DNA of 64,000 bases from the NCBI GenBank assembly GCA_012927585.1, contig JABBOY010000022.1:62001-126000 (forward strand), read 5' to 3'. This document shows positions 1-9,878 of this stretch, in pieces; positions within the stretch are counted from its first letter, which is position 1, and each line of letters opens with the position of its first letter. A model generated the notes under the pieces. It searched no databases. It worked only from the letters and a program-made list of their open reading frames with translations, and had not been told where the DNA came from. Origin of the DNA: Glaciimonas sp. (lineage in GTDB: Bacteria > Pseudomonadota > Gammaproteobacteria > Burkholderiales > Burkholderiaceae_D). Both the position numbers and the translations under genes were made by a program.

Positions 1-509
1 ACCATGGTGTTGCCGCAGGCAATCGCGGGAATCGCGATCCACAGCGGCACCATGGCGGGGAAGTTGAACGGAGTGATGCCGGCCACCACGCCCAGCGCTT
101 GGCGCTCGGACCAGGAATCAATGGCCGGGCCGACATTTTTGCTGTGTTCGCCTTTCAGCAAATCAGGCACGCCGCACATGTATTCGACTACTTCGATGCC
201 GCGCTGCAGTTCGCCGGCTGCGTCATTGAGTACTTTGCCGTGTTCGTCGGTGATCAGCGCGCAAATGTCAGCGACGTGCTGATCGAGCAATTGCTTGAGC
301 TTGAACATGATTTGCGCGCGCTTGCCCGGCGGCGTATTGCGCCATGCCGGGAAAGCGGCTTGCGCCTTGGCGATTGCATGCTCCACGGTTGCTTTGGATG
401 CCAGCGCCACCTGCTTGGTGACTAGGCCCGTTGCCGGGTTGAAAACATCCTGGGTGCGCCCAGTGTCGGCAACCAGTTCGCCGTTGATCCAGTGTCCAAT
501 AATTGTCAT
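1..509 (-). CDS. mmsA: Methylmalonate/malonate-semialdehyde dehydrogenase (CoA-acylating), N-terminal part
   Basis: The reading frame starts with ATG at 509 and runs off the left edge, leaving about 169 residues. It begins MTIIGHWINGELV and continues with the aldehyde-dehydrogenase N-domain (TQDVFNPATG, FPAWRNTPPGKRAQIMFK) and the MmsA-like stretch GVVAGITPFNFPAMVPLW. The family oxidises malonate or methylmalonate semialdehyde to acetyl- or propionyl-CoA. It lies just downstream, on the same strand, of a class III aminotransferase that would make malonate semialdehyde from beta-alanine, so the two probably form one catabolic unit. The catalytic Cys region is outside the window. Confidence 0.9.
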   Translation of the reverse strand, partial: MTIIGHWINGELVADTGRTQDVFNPATGLVTKQVALASKATVEHAIAKAQAAFPAWRNTPPGKRAQIMFKLKQLLDQHVADICALITDEHGKVLNDAAGELQRGIEVVEYMCGVPDLLKGEHSKNVGPAIDSWSERQALGVVAGITPFNFPAMVPLWIAIPAIACGNTM

Positions 510-542
510 GTCGGTTTCTTTATAAATACCGCTGTTTCTTCA

Positions 543-596
543 GTAGTGCAGGCCCTTGTGCCTGCACCGGGCCGCAGGCACGAAGGCCTGCGCTAC
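543..596. repeat. REP-like GC-rich palindrome
   Basis: A 54-base imperfect palindrome whose ends are GTAGTGCAGGCC and GGCCTGCGCTAC, with GTGCCTGC and GCAGGCAC arms inside. It fills most of the 100-base gap between the aminotransferase and mmsA. Close relatives lie at 2093-2142 and 37058-37143, so this is a dispersed family and not a gene-specific terminator. No T-run follows on either strand. Confidence 0.7.
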
Positions 597-609
597 TTTA
601 AATCGCATG

Positions 610-1956
610 TTATTCGACGGCAGGCACCGCATGCACCGCTTTGCCCAGCGTTTCCCCCATCAGGCGCAACTCGTCCGGGGTCGAGATGAATGGCGGACCG
701 ACTGCCACGGTGTCGCCGCTAATGCGAAACAGCATGCCTTGGTTAATGCCTTCTTCCAACACCCGCATGCCGCGCAGGCCGGGTTTGCCGGGGATCGGTT
801 CCAGGTCGATTGCGGCGGCCAGGCCGAAGTTGCGAATATCCATGATGCCGGCTTGTCCTTTCAATGCATGAAAAGATTCCTGCAATACCGGCTCCAATGC
901 GCGGGAACGGGCGATCAAGTCATCTTGCTCGATGATGTCGAGCACCGCATTGCCGACTGCCGCCGCCAGCGGATGGCCGGAGTAGGTGTAGCCGTGGGAG
1001 AACTCAACCGCGTAGTCGGGGCCATTCATGAAAGCCTGGAAAATCTGTTCGCGCGCAATTACGCCGCCCATCGGCACCACGCCGTTGGTGATCTGTTTGG
1101 CGAAGGTGATTAAATCCGGCGTTACGCCGAGGCGCTGGCAACTGAAATTCGCCCCGAAACGGCCGAAACCACCGATCACTTCATCAAAAATCAGCAAAAT
1201 CCCATGCTTTGTGCAAATTTCGCGCAGGCGGTTTAAATAGCCAACTGGCGGCACCAGTACGCCGGTGGAGCCGGCCACCGGCTCGACGATCACGGCGGCG
1301 ATGTTGGAGGCGTCGTGCAGCGCGACTATGCGCTCCAACTCATCGGCCAGATGCGCGCCCCAGTGCGGTTGCCCCTGGCTGAAGGCCATTTCCTTCAGAT
1401 TGTGGGTGTGCGGCAAATGATCGACGCCGTTCAGAGTCAGCGGCGAAAACATTTTGCGATTAGGGCCGATGCCGCCGACCGAAATACCGCCGAAGCCGAC
1501 GCCGTGATAACCGCGCTCGCGCCCGATGAAGCGGGTGCGGCCGGCCTCACCGCGGGTGCGATGGTAGGCCAGCGCAATTTTCATCGCAGTATCGACCGCT
1601 TCGGAGCCGGAGTTGGTGAAAAACACCCGGTTCAGATCTTCCGGCGCCATTGCGGCGATGCGATTGGCCAACTTGTGCGCCCACGGGTTGGCAAGTTGGA
1701 ACGGTGGACTGAAATCCACAGTATCGAGTTGCTTGCGCGCCGCTTCGGTAATGCGCGGGTCGCCATGCCCAAGCGCGGTAGTCCAGAGTGCAGACAGGCA
1801 ATCGAATACGCGACGCCCGTCGGACAGCGTGAAATATGCACCCTTGGCCTGCGTAATCATCTTTGGATGGTGCTGAAAATAACGATTGGATGTGAACGGC
1901 ATCCAGTAATGATCCATGCCGATATCGGTCATTGGTGGGGTGTCAGGGATACGCAT
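610..1956 (-). CDS. Class III aminotransferase, omega-amino acid (beta-alanine):pyruvate type
   Basis: The 448-residue protein is a PLP-dependent fold-type I class III aminotransferase. Seen: MDHYWMPFTSNRYF at the N-terminus, FFTNSGSEAVDTAMK, the PLP-contacting LLIFDEVIGGFGR, and the Schiff-base lysine in ITFAKQITNGVVPMGG. The family moves the amino group of beta-alanine or other omega-amino acids to pyruvate. I chose ATG 1956 because GGAG lies eight bases upstream; an in-frame extension to 1989 lacks a ribosome site. It precedes mmsA on the same strand and is divergent from a MocR regulator, which supports a beta-alanine to acetyl-CoA route. The exact substrate is inferred. Confidence 0.88.
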   Translation of the reverse strand: MRIPDTPPMTDIGMDHYWMPFTSNRYFQHHPKMITQAKGAYFTLSDGRRVFDCLSALWTTALGHGDPRITEAARKQLDTVDFSPPFQLANPWAHKLANRIAAMAPEDLNRVFFTNSGSEAVDTAMKIALAYHRTRGEAGRTRFIGRERGYHGVGFGGISVGGIGPNRKMFSPLTLNGVDHLPHTHNLKEMAFSQGQPHWGAHLADELERIVALHDASNIAAVIVEPVAGSTGVLVPPVGYLNRLREICTKHGILLIFDEVIGGFGRFGANFSCQRLGVTPDLITFAKQITNGVVPMGGVIAREQIFQAFMNGPDYAVEFSHGYTYSGHPLAAAVGNAVLDIIEQDDLIARSRALEPVLQESFHALKGQAGIMDIRNFGLAAAIDLEPIPGKPGLRGMRVLEEGINQGMLFRISGDTVAVGPPFISTPDELRLMGETLGKAVHAVPAVE

Positions 1957-2198
1957 TTGGGTGTCTCCAGTGAATGGCTGTACTTCCACTGTATGTCAGA
2001 CCGTGGTAATTATATATATACAGTTGGTGCGATTGCTCCTATAACTGTGTCTATCCGCTGCTGGATACAATTTTCGCGAGTAATGCGTGCCTGCAACCCT
2101 GCAAGCCTCCAAGCCGAAGCAGGCGCGGAGGCCTGCACTACCAATGCCCAACAGTATCGAGCACTTTTAAAGTTTCATTTTCAGTAAGACTACCTTGT
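1957..2198. promoter_or_regulatory. Divergent promoter region with candidate MocR operator
   Basis: This 242-base region separates the aminotransferase from the divergent regulator. It has an AT-rich run at 2009-2020 followed by ACAGTT (2020-2025) and AACTGT (2043-2048), an inverted repeat with 17-base spacing that could be the regulator's operator. A degenerate copy of the GC-rich REP palindrome occupies about 2093-2142 (GCCTCC at 2105-2110 pairing with GGAGGC at 2127-2132). The operator call is pattern-based only. Confidence 0.4.
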
Positions 2199-3602
2199 AT
2201 GTTCACACTTGACCGCACTGCAGATACGCCGCTGTTCCATCAATTAAGCAATGCGCTGCGGCGCGAGATAGACCGAAGCCAACTAATCATCGGCAGCCGC
2301 GTGCCGTCGGTACGGTTGATGGCGAAGCAATGCGGCGTCAGCCTGATCACGGTGGTCAATGCCTACAACCGGCTGGTGGCAGAAGGTTATTTGCAGCCGC
2401 GTCGCGCCAGCGGCTATTACGTCAGTCAACCTTCGCGCAGCCTGCCGGTGCCAGCCATCAATCCTTCGATGTCCGGGGTCGCAGTGGATTCGGAATGGCT
2501 GGTCAGTCATGTGTTTGCCGATTCCTCATCCGTGTTGATGCCGGGTTGCGGCTGGTTGCCGGAGGACTGGCTGGAAGGCGAACATATCCGTCATGCGCTC
2601 ACTACCTTGGCCCGAAAAAGTGCCGGTTCGATGGTGCGCTACGGCAATCCGTATGGTTACCAGCCGCTGCGCAAGGCCTTGCAAATGGCATTGCATGCAC
2701 GCGCAATCGAAGTCGATACCGAGCAAATCATCCTGACCCAAGGCGCTAGTCAGGCGCTTAATTTGTGTGCACGGCTGTTCCTGAAACCGGGCGACACGGT
2801 ATTTGTCGATGATCCGATGTATGCGAATCTGATCGCAATGCTGCATACCGGAGGCTATCGCGTAGTCGGCGTGCCGCGTACTTTGAGCGGGCCGGATGCC
2901 GCGCAACTGGAGTTATTGGCCGCCAGCCACCGGCCGCGTGCTTTCTTCACCAACACCAGCCTGCAGAATCCAACCGGCACTTCCACCAGCATCTCCAGCG
3001 CGCACCGGATCTTGCGCATCGCGGAAAACTTCGATTTTCAGATCATCGAGGACGATATTTTCGCCGATCTGCAGCCGGAGCGCGGTATTTCGCTGGCGGC
3101 GCTCGATCAACTGAATCGGGTCACGTATATCGGCAGCTTGTCGAAGTCGATCTCGCCCAGCCTGCGGGTCGGATTCATTGCTTGCAATCGTAATCTGGCC
3201 CGCGAATTTGCCCAGAAAAAGATGCTGGAAGGCTTGACCAGCTGCGAAATCAGCGAAAAATTGGCATCGATCATCCTGACCGAAGGACGCCATCGACTTT
3301 CGATCGAGCGCTTGCGCGGCCGCTGCGAGCAAGCGCAGCGCACGGTCGCCACCCAATTGGAGAGCTGCGGCCTGCAACTGTTTCATCGGCCGAGCGCCGG
3401 GATGTTCCTGTGGGCGCGTTTTGCCGGTACCATCGACACGGCGCAAGTGGCGCAGCAAGCCGCAGACGAAGCGATCTTGCTGGCGCCAGGAAAGTTGTTC
3501 GAAACCATCGATCAGCCCAGCCCTTGGCTACGTTTCAACGTCGCCCACAGCGATCATGCCCAACTGTACCGCTTTCTGGAGCGAGTTGCGGCCGGCGCTT
3601 AG
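2199..3602 (+). CDS. MocR/PdxR-type GntR regulator with aminotransferase domain
   Basis: The 467-residue protein has an N-terminal winged helix of the GntR family (about residues 1-75: DTPLFHQLSNALRREI, GSRVPSVRLMAKQCGVS, NAYNRLVAEGYL) joined to a fold-type I aminotransferase-like domain (about 110-460) with ILTQGASQALNLCARLFLKP and the PLP lysine in YIGSLSKSISPSLRVGF. MocR proteins sense PLP adducts or amino compounds and control neighbouring aminotransferase genes. Its divergent position next to the omega-aminotransferase and mmsA makes it the probable local regulator. It is convergent with mnmE; the 235 bases between them hold nothing I recognise. Confidence 0.9.
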   Translation: MFTLDRTADTPLFHQLSNALRREIDRSQLIIGSRVPSVRLMAKQCGVSLITVVNAYNRLVAEGYLQPRRASGYYVSQPSRSLPVPAINPSMSGVAVDSEWLVSHVFADSSSVLMPGCGWLPEDWLEGEHIRHALTTLARKSAGSMVRYGNPYGYQPLRKALQMALHARAIEVDTEQIILTQGASQALNLCARLFLKPGDTVFVDDPMYANLIAMLHTGGYRVVGVPRTLSGPDAAQLELLAASHRPRAFFTNTSLQNPTGTSTSISSAHRILRIAENFDFQIIEDDIFADLQPERGISLAALDQLNRVTYIGSLSKSISPSLRVGFIACNRNLAREFAQKKMLEGLTSCEISEKLASIILTEGRHRLSIERLRGRCEQAQRTVATQLESCGLQLFHRPSAGMFLWARFAGTIDTAQVAQQAADEAILLAPGKLFETIDQPSPWLRFNVAHSDHAQLYRFLERVAAGA

Positions 3603-3837
3603 AGTACAGCGCATTTAATAAAAACAGACAGCGAAAACCTAACTCCGTGGTGTTGATGACGTTGTGGCAAATAGGCTGCCGCACCCGGGCATGACAAGCT
3701 AACAGCGGCAGGCCAAGGCCTTGCTTGGACACATAAGCCGGCGGCTATTAATGAATTTTCGAGGGAAAGTAAAAAGACCAGTCTTACAATTGAAGAAGTT
3801 GGTTTTTAGATTTCGTTGGGTGCTAAAAGATGTGACG

Positions 3838-5211
3838 TTATTTGCCAATACAGAAACGACTAAAGATTTCTCCCAGCAAATCGTCCGGCGTAAATTCGCC
3901 GGTGATACTGTTAAGTTGTTCCTGGGTCAGGCGCAACTCTTCTGCCAGCAGGTCCAGCGAATGATCATTTTGCGCTGCAAACTGCGCTGCAGCCTGCACA
4001 TGATCGCGTGCGGCGCGCAACGCAATCAGATGCCGTTCGCGTGCCAGATACACCGATTCACCAGTTTGCTGCCAGCCGGCAATACGCAGCAATTCCGAGC
4101 GCAACAGGTCGATTCCGCTCTTGTTTTGTGCCGACAGATAAATATGCGTGGCGTCCAGCATGGTGTCTATGCTGGGTTTATGTCCAGATAGGTCGATTTT
4201 GTTCCATATTCGGATTACCGGCACGTCGCTTGGGAAGCGCGCCACCATCGCCTCGTCTGCGCGCGTCGGCCCCCGTCCCGCATCCAGCAGGTGCAGGATT
4301 ACGTCAGCTTTGCCAACCTCAATCCAGGTACGCTCAATGCCAATACGTTCCACCTCGTCATTGGCATCAACGGTAGCGCGAATACCGGCGGTGTCTATGA
4401 TATTGAGCGGAATGCCTTCGATCTGGATAGTTTCCGTCACCTTGTCGCGCGTGGTACCGGCGATTGGGGTGACGATTGCCACTTCCGCGCCTGCCAAAGC
4501 GTTCAGCAAGGAGGATTTGCCCACGTTGGGCTTGCCGGCCAGCACTACGTTCAAGCCTTCGCGCAGTAAGGCGCCCTGTTGCGCTTGCAGCAAAACGTTG
4601 TGCAAGGTCTGTTGAATGCGTTCCAATTGGCCGCGTGCATTGGATTTTTCCAGGAAATCGATTTCCTCTTCGGGAAAATCGAGCGTCGCCTCAACCAGCA
4701 TGCGCAATTGCACCACTTGGTCGACCAGGGTATGAATTACCTTGGAAAAGACGCCTGATAGCGATTGTGAAGCCGACTTTACTGCCGCCTCGGTTGATGC
4801 CTCGATCAGATCGGCGACTGCTTCTGCCTGCGCCAGATCGAGCTTGTCGTTAAGAAATGCCCGATGCGTGAATTCGCCTGGTTGCGCCAGACGCAGTCCG
4901 ATTTCTCGCCCCGCCTCCAGACAGCGCGCCAGCAGCATTTGCAGCACCACAGGCCCACCGTGCGCCTGCAATTCCAGCACATCTTCGCCGGTGTAGGAGT
5001 GCGGGGCTTTGAAGTGGATCGCCAGGCCCTGATCGATGATGCTGCCATCAGTCTGAGTAAAGGACAAATAAGTGGCATAACGCGGTTTTAGCTGCAAACC
5101 CAGCGTTTGCAATAAAGCAGCAAGATTTTTGCCGGAAACACGTACTACGCCAATGCCGCCGCGTCCGGGAGCGGTGGCAATGGCTGCTATGGGGGAGGAG
5201 TCAAGGTTCAT
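3838..5211 (-). CDS. mnmE: tRNA uridine-5-carboxymethylaminomethyl GTPase MnmE
   Basis: The 457-residue protein has the full MnmE layout: N-terminal folate-binding domain ([20 protein letters not shown]), helical domain, inserted G domain with [12 protein letters not shown] (G1), a TTRD element, DTAG (G3) and NKID (G4), and the C-terminal FCIGK whose Cys is needed for modification. With MnmG it modifies wobble uridine of certain tRNAs. In betaproteobacteria mnmE usually follows yidC directly; here cheZ-cheA lie between them. The gap to cheA holds a perfect hairpin. Confidence 0.98.
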   Translation of the reverse strand: MNLDSSPIAAIATAPGRGGIGVVRVSGKNLAALLQTLGLQLKPRYATYLSFTQTDGSIIDQGLAIHFKAPHSYTGEDVLELQAHGGPVVLQMLLARCLEAGREIGLRLAQPGEFTHRAFLNDKLDLAQAEAVADLIEASTEAAVKSASQSLSGVFSKVIHTLVDQVVQLRMLVEATLDFPEEEIDFLEKSNARGQLERIQQTLHNVLLQAQQGALLREGLNVVLAGKPNVGKSSLLNALAGAEVAIVTPIAGTTRDKVTETIQIEGIPLNIIDTAGIRATVDANDEVERIGIERTWIEVGKADVILHLLDAGRGPTRADEAMVARFPSDVPVIRIWNKIDLSGHKPSIDTMLDATHIYLSAQNKSGIDLLRSELLRIAGWQQTGESVYLARERHLIALRAARDHVQAAAQFAAQNDHSLDLLAEELRLTQEQLNSITGEFTPDDLLGEIFSRFCIGK

Positions 5212-5240
5212 GCTGTGATTTTACCTAAACAAGCTTGAAC

Positions 5241-5264
5241 GCGGTCAATCGCATGATTGACCGC
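5241..5264. repeat. Perfect 10-bp hairpin upstream of mnmE
   Basis: GCGGTCAATC (5241-5250) and GATTGACCGC (5255-5264) are exact inverse complements around a GCAT loop. It sits 29 bases before the mnmE start, downstream of cheA. No T-run follows on either strand, so it is not an obvious intrinsic terminator. It could be a protein site or a leader hairpin. Confidence 0.6.
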
Positions 5265-5343
5265 AGAGTTTAGTAGGATTTTGTCGGCTGGCCGGAGTGA
5301 AGCCGTATCAAAAGGCACGAGGTACGTTGCACAGGCAGGCTGT

Positions 5344-7125
5344 TTATGCCACCAGGCGCATGCCCGTGCGGCAGCCATCGAGCAGATAGCCGAGGCCGAT
5401 CACCAGCAACAACTCGCCTTCGGCAGAACGCGCGGTTCCGGTAATGCCGGGTACGTTGAGGCAGGATAAGGGTTTGATGACTAGATCGGCGGTACCTTCA
5501 ACCGCTTCCATGGCCAGAATATACGGTTGCGGCGCGGCAATCACGATACCGACCCGCTCCACGCATGCCTCGTAACCGAGAATTGCCGCCAGTGAACGCA
5601 CTAGCAACGGACGCCCCTGATCGCGCAATATGGGCGCTCCACCGACTTCGGCAAATGTCTCTGGTAGTTCCACCACGCGCTCAATCACGGCTAACGGCAT
5701 TGCCAACGCAGCGCCGCTGGTACGTACCAGCATAGTCGGCACGATCGAGAGTTCGATTGGCAAACGAATCAGAAAACGTGTGCCTTGGCCGAGCTGGGAA
5801 TCAATGCGGATTGTGCCGCGATTCTTGTCGACTGCGGTCTTCACTACATCCATGCCAACTCCGCGCCCGGATACCGCGGTAGCGAATTCCTTGGTAGAAA
5901 ATCCGGGTAAGAAAACCAACTGAAATGCTTCTTCGTCGGTCTGCGCATCGCTCTCGCCGATCAATCCTTTGGCGCGTGCCTTTTCGCGCAAAAATTGCGG
6001 GTTCATGCCTTTACCGTCATCTGCCACTTCAATCATTACGCTGCTGGCTTCCTGCCAGGCGGTCAGGGATATTGTCGATTTGGGCGATTTCCCGGACTGG
6101 ATGCGTTCTTCCTGGCTTTCGACTCCATGATCGAGCGAATTGCGCAGCATATGCACCAGCGGGTCATACAGACTGTCGACCACCACCCGGTCAACTTCGG
6201 TTTCAGCACCCTTGATCGCTAACTCGACTTCCTTGCCAAGATCCTTGGCCAGCTCCCGAACCAGACGCGGGAACTTTTGAAACAGCCGACCTACCGGCTG
6301 CATGCGGGTAGCCAGCGTGGCTCGTTGCAGTTCAGTGGCATAACGTGAGGCGCGCTCTATTGTTTCAGTCAGTGTGGCCATCAATGTCGTAGCGTCACTG
6401 TCGAACTTGAACTGGGCCAGTTTTTCCAGCAGTACGGCCGCTTGGTTGGCAGCTTGCACCGACTCTCCAGCCACTTCGAGCAAGGTATCAAGTTTGACTG
6501 CGTCAATCCGAATGCTTTCTTCGATTATCGGAGCAGTGGATTTGGCGGCCTGAATTGGCGGCTGGGATTTTTTAGCTGGTGCTGCGGCGACCAGGTGTGT
6601 AATCGCAGCGGGAGCCGCTGACGACAGGATAGCCGATGGCACCAATGCACGATAATACGCATCCCAATCCGGCTCGCCGGCAACGAGTGCTACAACAGCG
6701 GACGCCACAGTGGCGGTTGCAACGGGTGGTTCCAGTTGTGCATTGCCTTCGATTGCAGCAGTCAGGATAGCTTGTAGTGCATCGGGCATGGCCGGGAGTT
6801 GCTCGGCTGCGACGCCATTCGCCAGCTCGCCCAGTTGATCCGCAACAAAACCGCTAGCCTGCAGAGCTGCCTCAATCGCAATCGGCGTTACCGGTGCGGC
6901 GCCGGTGCGCAAAGCATCAAACAGGTTTTCGGTCAAATGGCAGGCCGATACCATTGCCGTCAAATTCATAAAGCCGGCTCCGCCCTTGATGGTATGAAAT
7001 GAACGGAACAACGCATTCAAAGTGTTCTGATCATCCGGCTGGCGTTCCAGTACCAATAGATGCGCTTCAACATTGGTGGCGAGTTCCAGCGCTTCGACCA
7101 CAAATTCCTTGAGCATGTCGTCCAT
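5344..7125 (-). CDS. cheA: CheA-type chemotaxis histidine kinase, compact form
   Basis: The 593-residue protein has an N-terminal Hpt domain (about 1-105) with the phospho-His in FRSFHTIKGGAGFM, a P3 dimerisation region (about 205-270), a CheA-type HATPase (NSLDHGVES, VADDGKGMN, GRGVGMDVV) and a C-terminal CheW-like domain. The stretch between Hpt and P3 is Ala/Pro/Val-rich and shows no recognisable CheY-binding P2 domain. It shares one base (TGATG) with cheZ upstream. No receptor, cheY, cheW, cheB/R or flagellar gene is in the window, so it may serve a non-flagellar or remotely encoded pathway. Confidence 0.9.
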   Translation of the reverse strand: MDDMLKEFVVEALELATNVEAHLLVLERQPDDQNTLNALFRSFHTIKGGAGFMNLTAMVSACHLTENLFDALRTGAAPVTPIAIEAALQASGFVADQLGELANGVAAEQLPAMPDALQAILTAAIEGNAQLEPPVATATVASAVVALVAGEPDWDAYYRALVPSAILSSAAPAAITHLVAAAPAKKSQPPIQAAKSTAPIIEESIRIDAVKLDTLLEVAGESVQAANQAAVLLEKLAQFKFDSDATTLMATLTETIERASRYATELQRATLATRMQPVGRLFQKFPRLVRELAKDLGKEVELAIKGAETEVDRVVVDSLYDPLVHMLRNSLDHGVESQEERIQSGKSPKSTISLTAWQEASSVMIEVADDGKGMNPQFLREKARAKGLIGESDAQTDEEAFQLVFLPGFSTKEFATAVSGRGVGMDVVKTAVDKNRGTIRIDSQLGQGTRFLIRLPIELSIVPTMLVRTSGAALAMPLAVIERVVELPETFAEVGGAPILRDQGRPLLVRSLAAILGYEACVERVGIVIAAPQPYILAMEAVEGTADLVIKPLSCLNVPGITGTARSAEGELLLVIGLGYLLDGCRTGMRLVA

Positions 7126-7871
7126 CAGAAACCCAAATCATCCAGAAGGCTATCCACATCATCCTGCCCCATTGCAGCGGACGGCATGGCCGGTCCCTGC
7201 ATCAGGTCAACTACTGCTTCCTTCTGTGCCAGCGGCTTCTCCTTTACTTCCTCAGGAGCGTTATCCCACAACAGTTGCGCCAATTCACGCTCAACAGCTT
7301 GAGTAATCGTCACCACTTTTTTGATCAACTGGCCGGTCAAATCCTGAAAATCCTGCGCCATCATGATTTCCAGCAAGCGCGCTTTCTCCTCTTCGGCACT
7401 CTCAATGACGGAAGCGTTGAAGCTTTTTGTGTCGCCCGCGAGCAGCTTGAACTCTTCTACGCTGAGTTTTCCGTCGTACAGGTCTGCCCAACGCGTTTTC
7501 ATTTCCTTTGCACTGTTCAATAAGACTTCCTGCGCCGGCATCCCTGCATCGGTCGCATTCAGCACTTTGTTCGCAGCTTGCTCGGTCAGTGTTGCAACAT
7601 AAGCCAGCCTGTCCTGTGCATCGCCGATTTGCGAATTAAGGGTGTTGAACGGATGCTGTTGGCCCAGCTCACGTATCGAATCGTGCAATATCCGAACAAT
7701 CCCTCCGAGCCGTTCATACATCGGCTTTTCAGCTTCCGCAAGCGCTCCTGGCGCTGCTTCCGATACTGGGGCAGGGCTGGACGGCGTGTCAGATACGCTC
7801 ACTGCAGTCTCGGCGTGCTGCGCAGATATCTGATCGAACAGGGCATCCAGATCTTCAAAACTGTCACTCAT
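7125..7871 (-). CDS. cheZ: CheZ-type chemotaxis phosphatase
   Basis: The 248-residue protein carries the CheZ core AQDFQDLTGQLIKKV, where the acidic residue and the Gln form the CheY-P dephosphorylation site, and ends in DDVDSLLDDLGF, the CheY-binding tail typical of the family. Two long helices with many heptads fill the middle. ATG 7871 is preceded by GAGAGG. Its stop overlaps the cheA start by one base, so the two are translationally coupled. A CheZ-CheA pair without a CheY gene beside it is unusual. Confidence 0.9.
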   Translation of the reverse strand: MSDSFEDLDALFDQISAQHAETAVSVSDTPSSPAPVSEAAPGALAEAEKPMYERLGGIVRILHDSIRELGQQHPFNTLNSQIGDAQDRLAYVATLTEQAANKVLNATDAGMPAQEVLLNSAKEMKTRWADLYDGKLSVEEFKLLAGDTKSFNASVIESAEEEKARLLEIMMAQDFQDLTGQLIKKVVTITQAVERELAQLLWDNAPEEVKEKPLAQKEAVVDLMQGPAMPSAAMGQDDVDSLLDDLGF

Positions 7872-8208
7872 AATCCATGCCTCTCATAATTTTTTCTAGC
7901 TGCTCGCCCTATGTTGCAGCAATTCAACGCTTTACGATATAACCAAATTGAAATTTGGGGCGGTACTTTGACATCCTTTTCTGCTATAGGAAATTTTTGC
8001 CGCCAGCCACTGTAAATATTGAACACTATTTTGTGGCGCTACGATCAGCCGCCTAAAGCTAGTACTGGTTTGACGTGGTTGCACCGATCTGCGTATCGCC
8101 CTTCAGGAACATTCGAATAGCGGACGAAAACCGAAATATCTTTAATGAAAAAGGCGCAATCTTTCCAGATTCCGCCTTTTTGATTGTCCGTCAATTAGGT
8201 GAAGATGC
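7872..8208. other. Gap between cheZ and yidC
   Basis: This 337-base gap must contain the cheZ promoter and the 3' end of the yidC transcript. The only structure I see is the terminator at 8148-8181. There is no convincing ORF. Confidence 0.5.
8148..8181 (-). terminator. Rho-independent terminator of the rpmH-yidC operon
   Basis: AAGGCGCAATC (8151-8161) pairs with GATTCCGCCTT (8168-8178), 11 bp with one mismatch and a six-base loop. On the minus strand the stem is followed by TTTTTCATT. It lies 27 bases beyond the yidC stop. A T-run on the plus strand as well means it may work in both directions. Confidence 0.75.
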
Positions 8209-9867
8209 TTATGCTTTCTTGCCGTCTTGCATTTTTTTGGTGATGGCCCACTGTTGCGCGATCGATAATACGTTATTAACGACCCAGTACAGCACCAACC
8301 CAGCCGGAAAGAAAAAGAACATCACCGAAAATGCGATTGGCATGAACATCATGATTTTGGCTTGCATTGGGTCTGGTGGTTTCGGATTCAATTTGGTCTG
8401 GATGAACATCGATATCGCCATCACCACCGGCAGAATATAAAACGGGTCCGGCGCCGACAGGTCGTGAATCCAGCCCAGCCATGGCGCATTGCGCATCTCA
8501 ACACTAGCCAGCAAAACCCAGTACAGCGAAATGAAGACCGGAATCTGGACTACGATCGGCAGGCAGCCGCCGAGCGGATTGATTTTTTCAGTCTTGTACA
8601 ACTCCATCATCGCCTGATTCATCTTTTGCGGCTCACCTTTGAAGCGCTCGCGAACCGAGGTCATTTTCGGCGTGACCAGTTTCATTTTGGCCATGCTGCG
8701 ATAGCTGGCGGCAGACAAAGGGAAGAATGCCAACTTGATCAAGACTGTCAGCATAATGATGGTCCAGCCCCAGTTGCCGAGTACCTTGTGAATCTGATTC
8801 ATCAGCCAGAAGATCGGTTTGGCAATAATCGTCAGCCAGCCATAGTCCTTGACCAGATCCAAGCCTGGAGCAATTTTTTCCAGTACGCCGGTTTCTTGCG
8901 GGCCGGAGTATAAATGTGCATCCATCGAAACTGTCGCACCCGGCGCAACGCTGCCGAGCGGCAAAATGGTTCCGATTGCATACAAGTTGGCATCGATTTT
9001 TTTGGTGAATATTTCACGCGGGGCTTTGTCTTGCGGAACGATTGCCGAGACAAAATAGTGCTGTATCAGCGCCACCCAACCGTTATCGGCTTTTTTTGCG
9101 TGTTCATCCTTGCCATCTGCAATCTTGTCGAAGGTCAGCTTCTGAAATTTTTCCGCATCGGTATATACCGCAGGGCCGGTGAAAGTACTATAAAACTTGG
9201 ATTCGCCACCTGGCTTGTTGCCATCACGCACCAACTGCAAATACAGCGAAGGGGCAATCGGCGCACCGGACCCATTAACGATATCGTGCTTGATATCAAT
9301 ATCGTAATCACCGCGCTTGAAGGTGAAGGTTTTAATTAATTTGATGCCACCTGCGTCAGACTCCATCACCAGTTTCACTGCATCGTCGGACCCTAGTTCC
9401 CGGCTTCCCGGCTGGATCGTAAAAGTCGACTTGTGGTTGGGGAATGCGCCGCCGATCAAACCGGTCTGGGCCAGATAAGTGTGCTGGGCGGTAGCATTGA
9501 ACAGCACCAGATTTTTGGTCGGATCGACCGTATCCTTGTGCTTTAAAAGTTCAAGATACCGCAGTTCGCCGCCGACAGTATCGATTTGCGCTTTGATGAC
9601 GTCAGTGGTAACTGTCACGATTTCACTCTTGCCCGGTGCCGCGCCGGCAACCGCAGCTGCAATTTCTGCGGGTGACTGTTTGGCACTCGCGACCGACGCC
9701 TGCGGCACTTCAGTTTTGGCCGGTCCGGTAGCAGCGCCAGACTTGTCTTGCTGCGTCACAGACGGCGAAAACATCGATGGTTTCCCGTTATAACGCATCC
9801 AGTTGTCCCAAAGGATCAACAGCGACATCGAAAATACAACCCAAAGAATGGTACGTTTGATATCCAT
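8209..9867 (-). CDS. yidC: Membrane protein insertase YidC
   Basis: The 552-residue protein begins [20 protein letters not shown], the first membrane segment, followed by a large periplasmic domain (about 60-340) and the conserved 60KD_IMP core with [41 protein letters not shown] and [15 protein letters not shown]. It inserts inner-membrane proteins alone or with SecYEG. It is the last gene of the rpmH-rnpA-yidD-yidC run before the terminator. Confidence 0.98.
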   Translation of the reverse strand: MDIKRTILWVVFSMSLLILWDNWMRYNGKPSMFSPSVTQQDKSGAATGPAKTEVPQASVASAKQSPAEIAAAVAGAAPGKSEIVTVTTDVIKAQIDTVGGELRYLELLKHKDTVDPTKNLVLFNATAQHTYLAQTGLIGGAFPNHKSTFTIQPGSRELGSDDAVKLVMESDAGGIKLIKTFTFKRGDYDIDIKHDIVNGSGAPIAPSLYLQLVRDGNKPGGESKFYSTFTGPAVYTDAEKFQKLTFDKIADGKDEHAKKADNGWVALIQHYFVSAIVPQDKAPREIFTKKIDANLYAIGTILPLGSVAPGATVSMDAHLYSGPQETGVLEKIAPGLDLVKDYGWLTIIAKPIFWLMNQIHKVLGNWGWTIIMLTVLIKLAFFPLSAASYRSMAKMKLVTPKMTSVRERFKGEPQKMNQAMMELYKTEKINPLGGCLPIVVQIPVFISLYWVLLASVEMRNAPWLGWIHDLSAPDPFYILPVVMAISMFIQTKLNPKPPDPMQAKIMMFMPIAFSVMFFFFPAGLVLYWVVNNVLSIAQQWAITKKMQDGKKA

Positions 9868-9878
9868 AAGTGTACTTG

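Noticed and set aside
3770-3837. Possible terminator after mnmE (AAGA/TCTT with T-run on the minus strand)
   Set aside because: The stem is only four base pairs, too weak to support.
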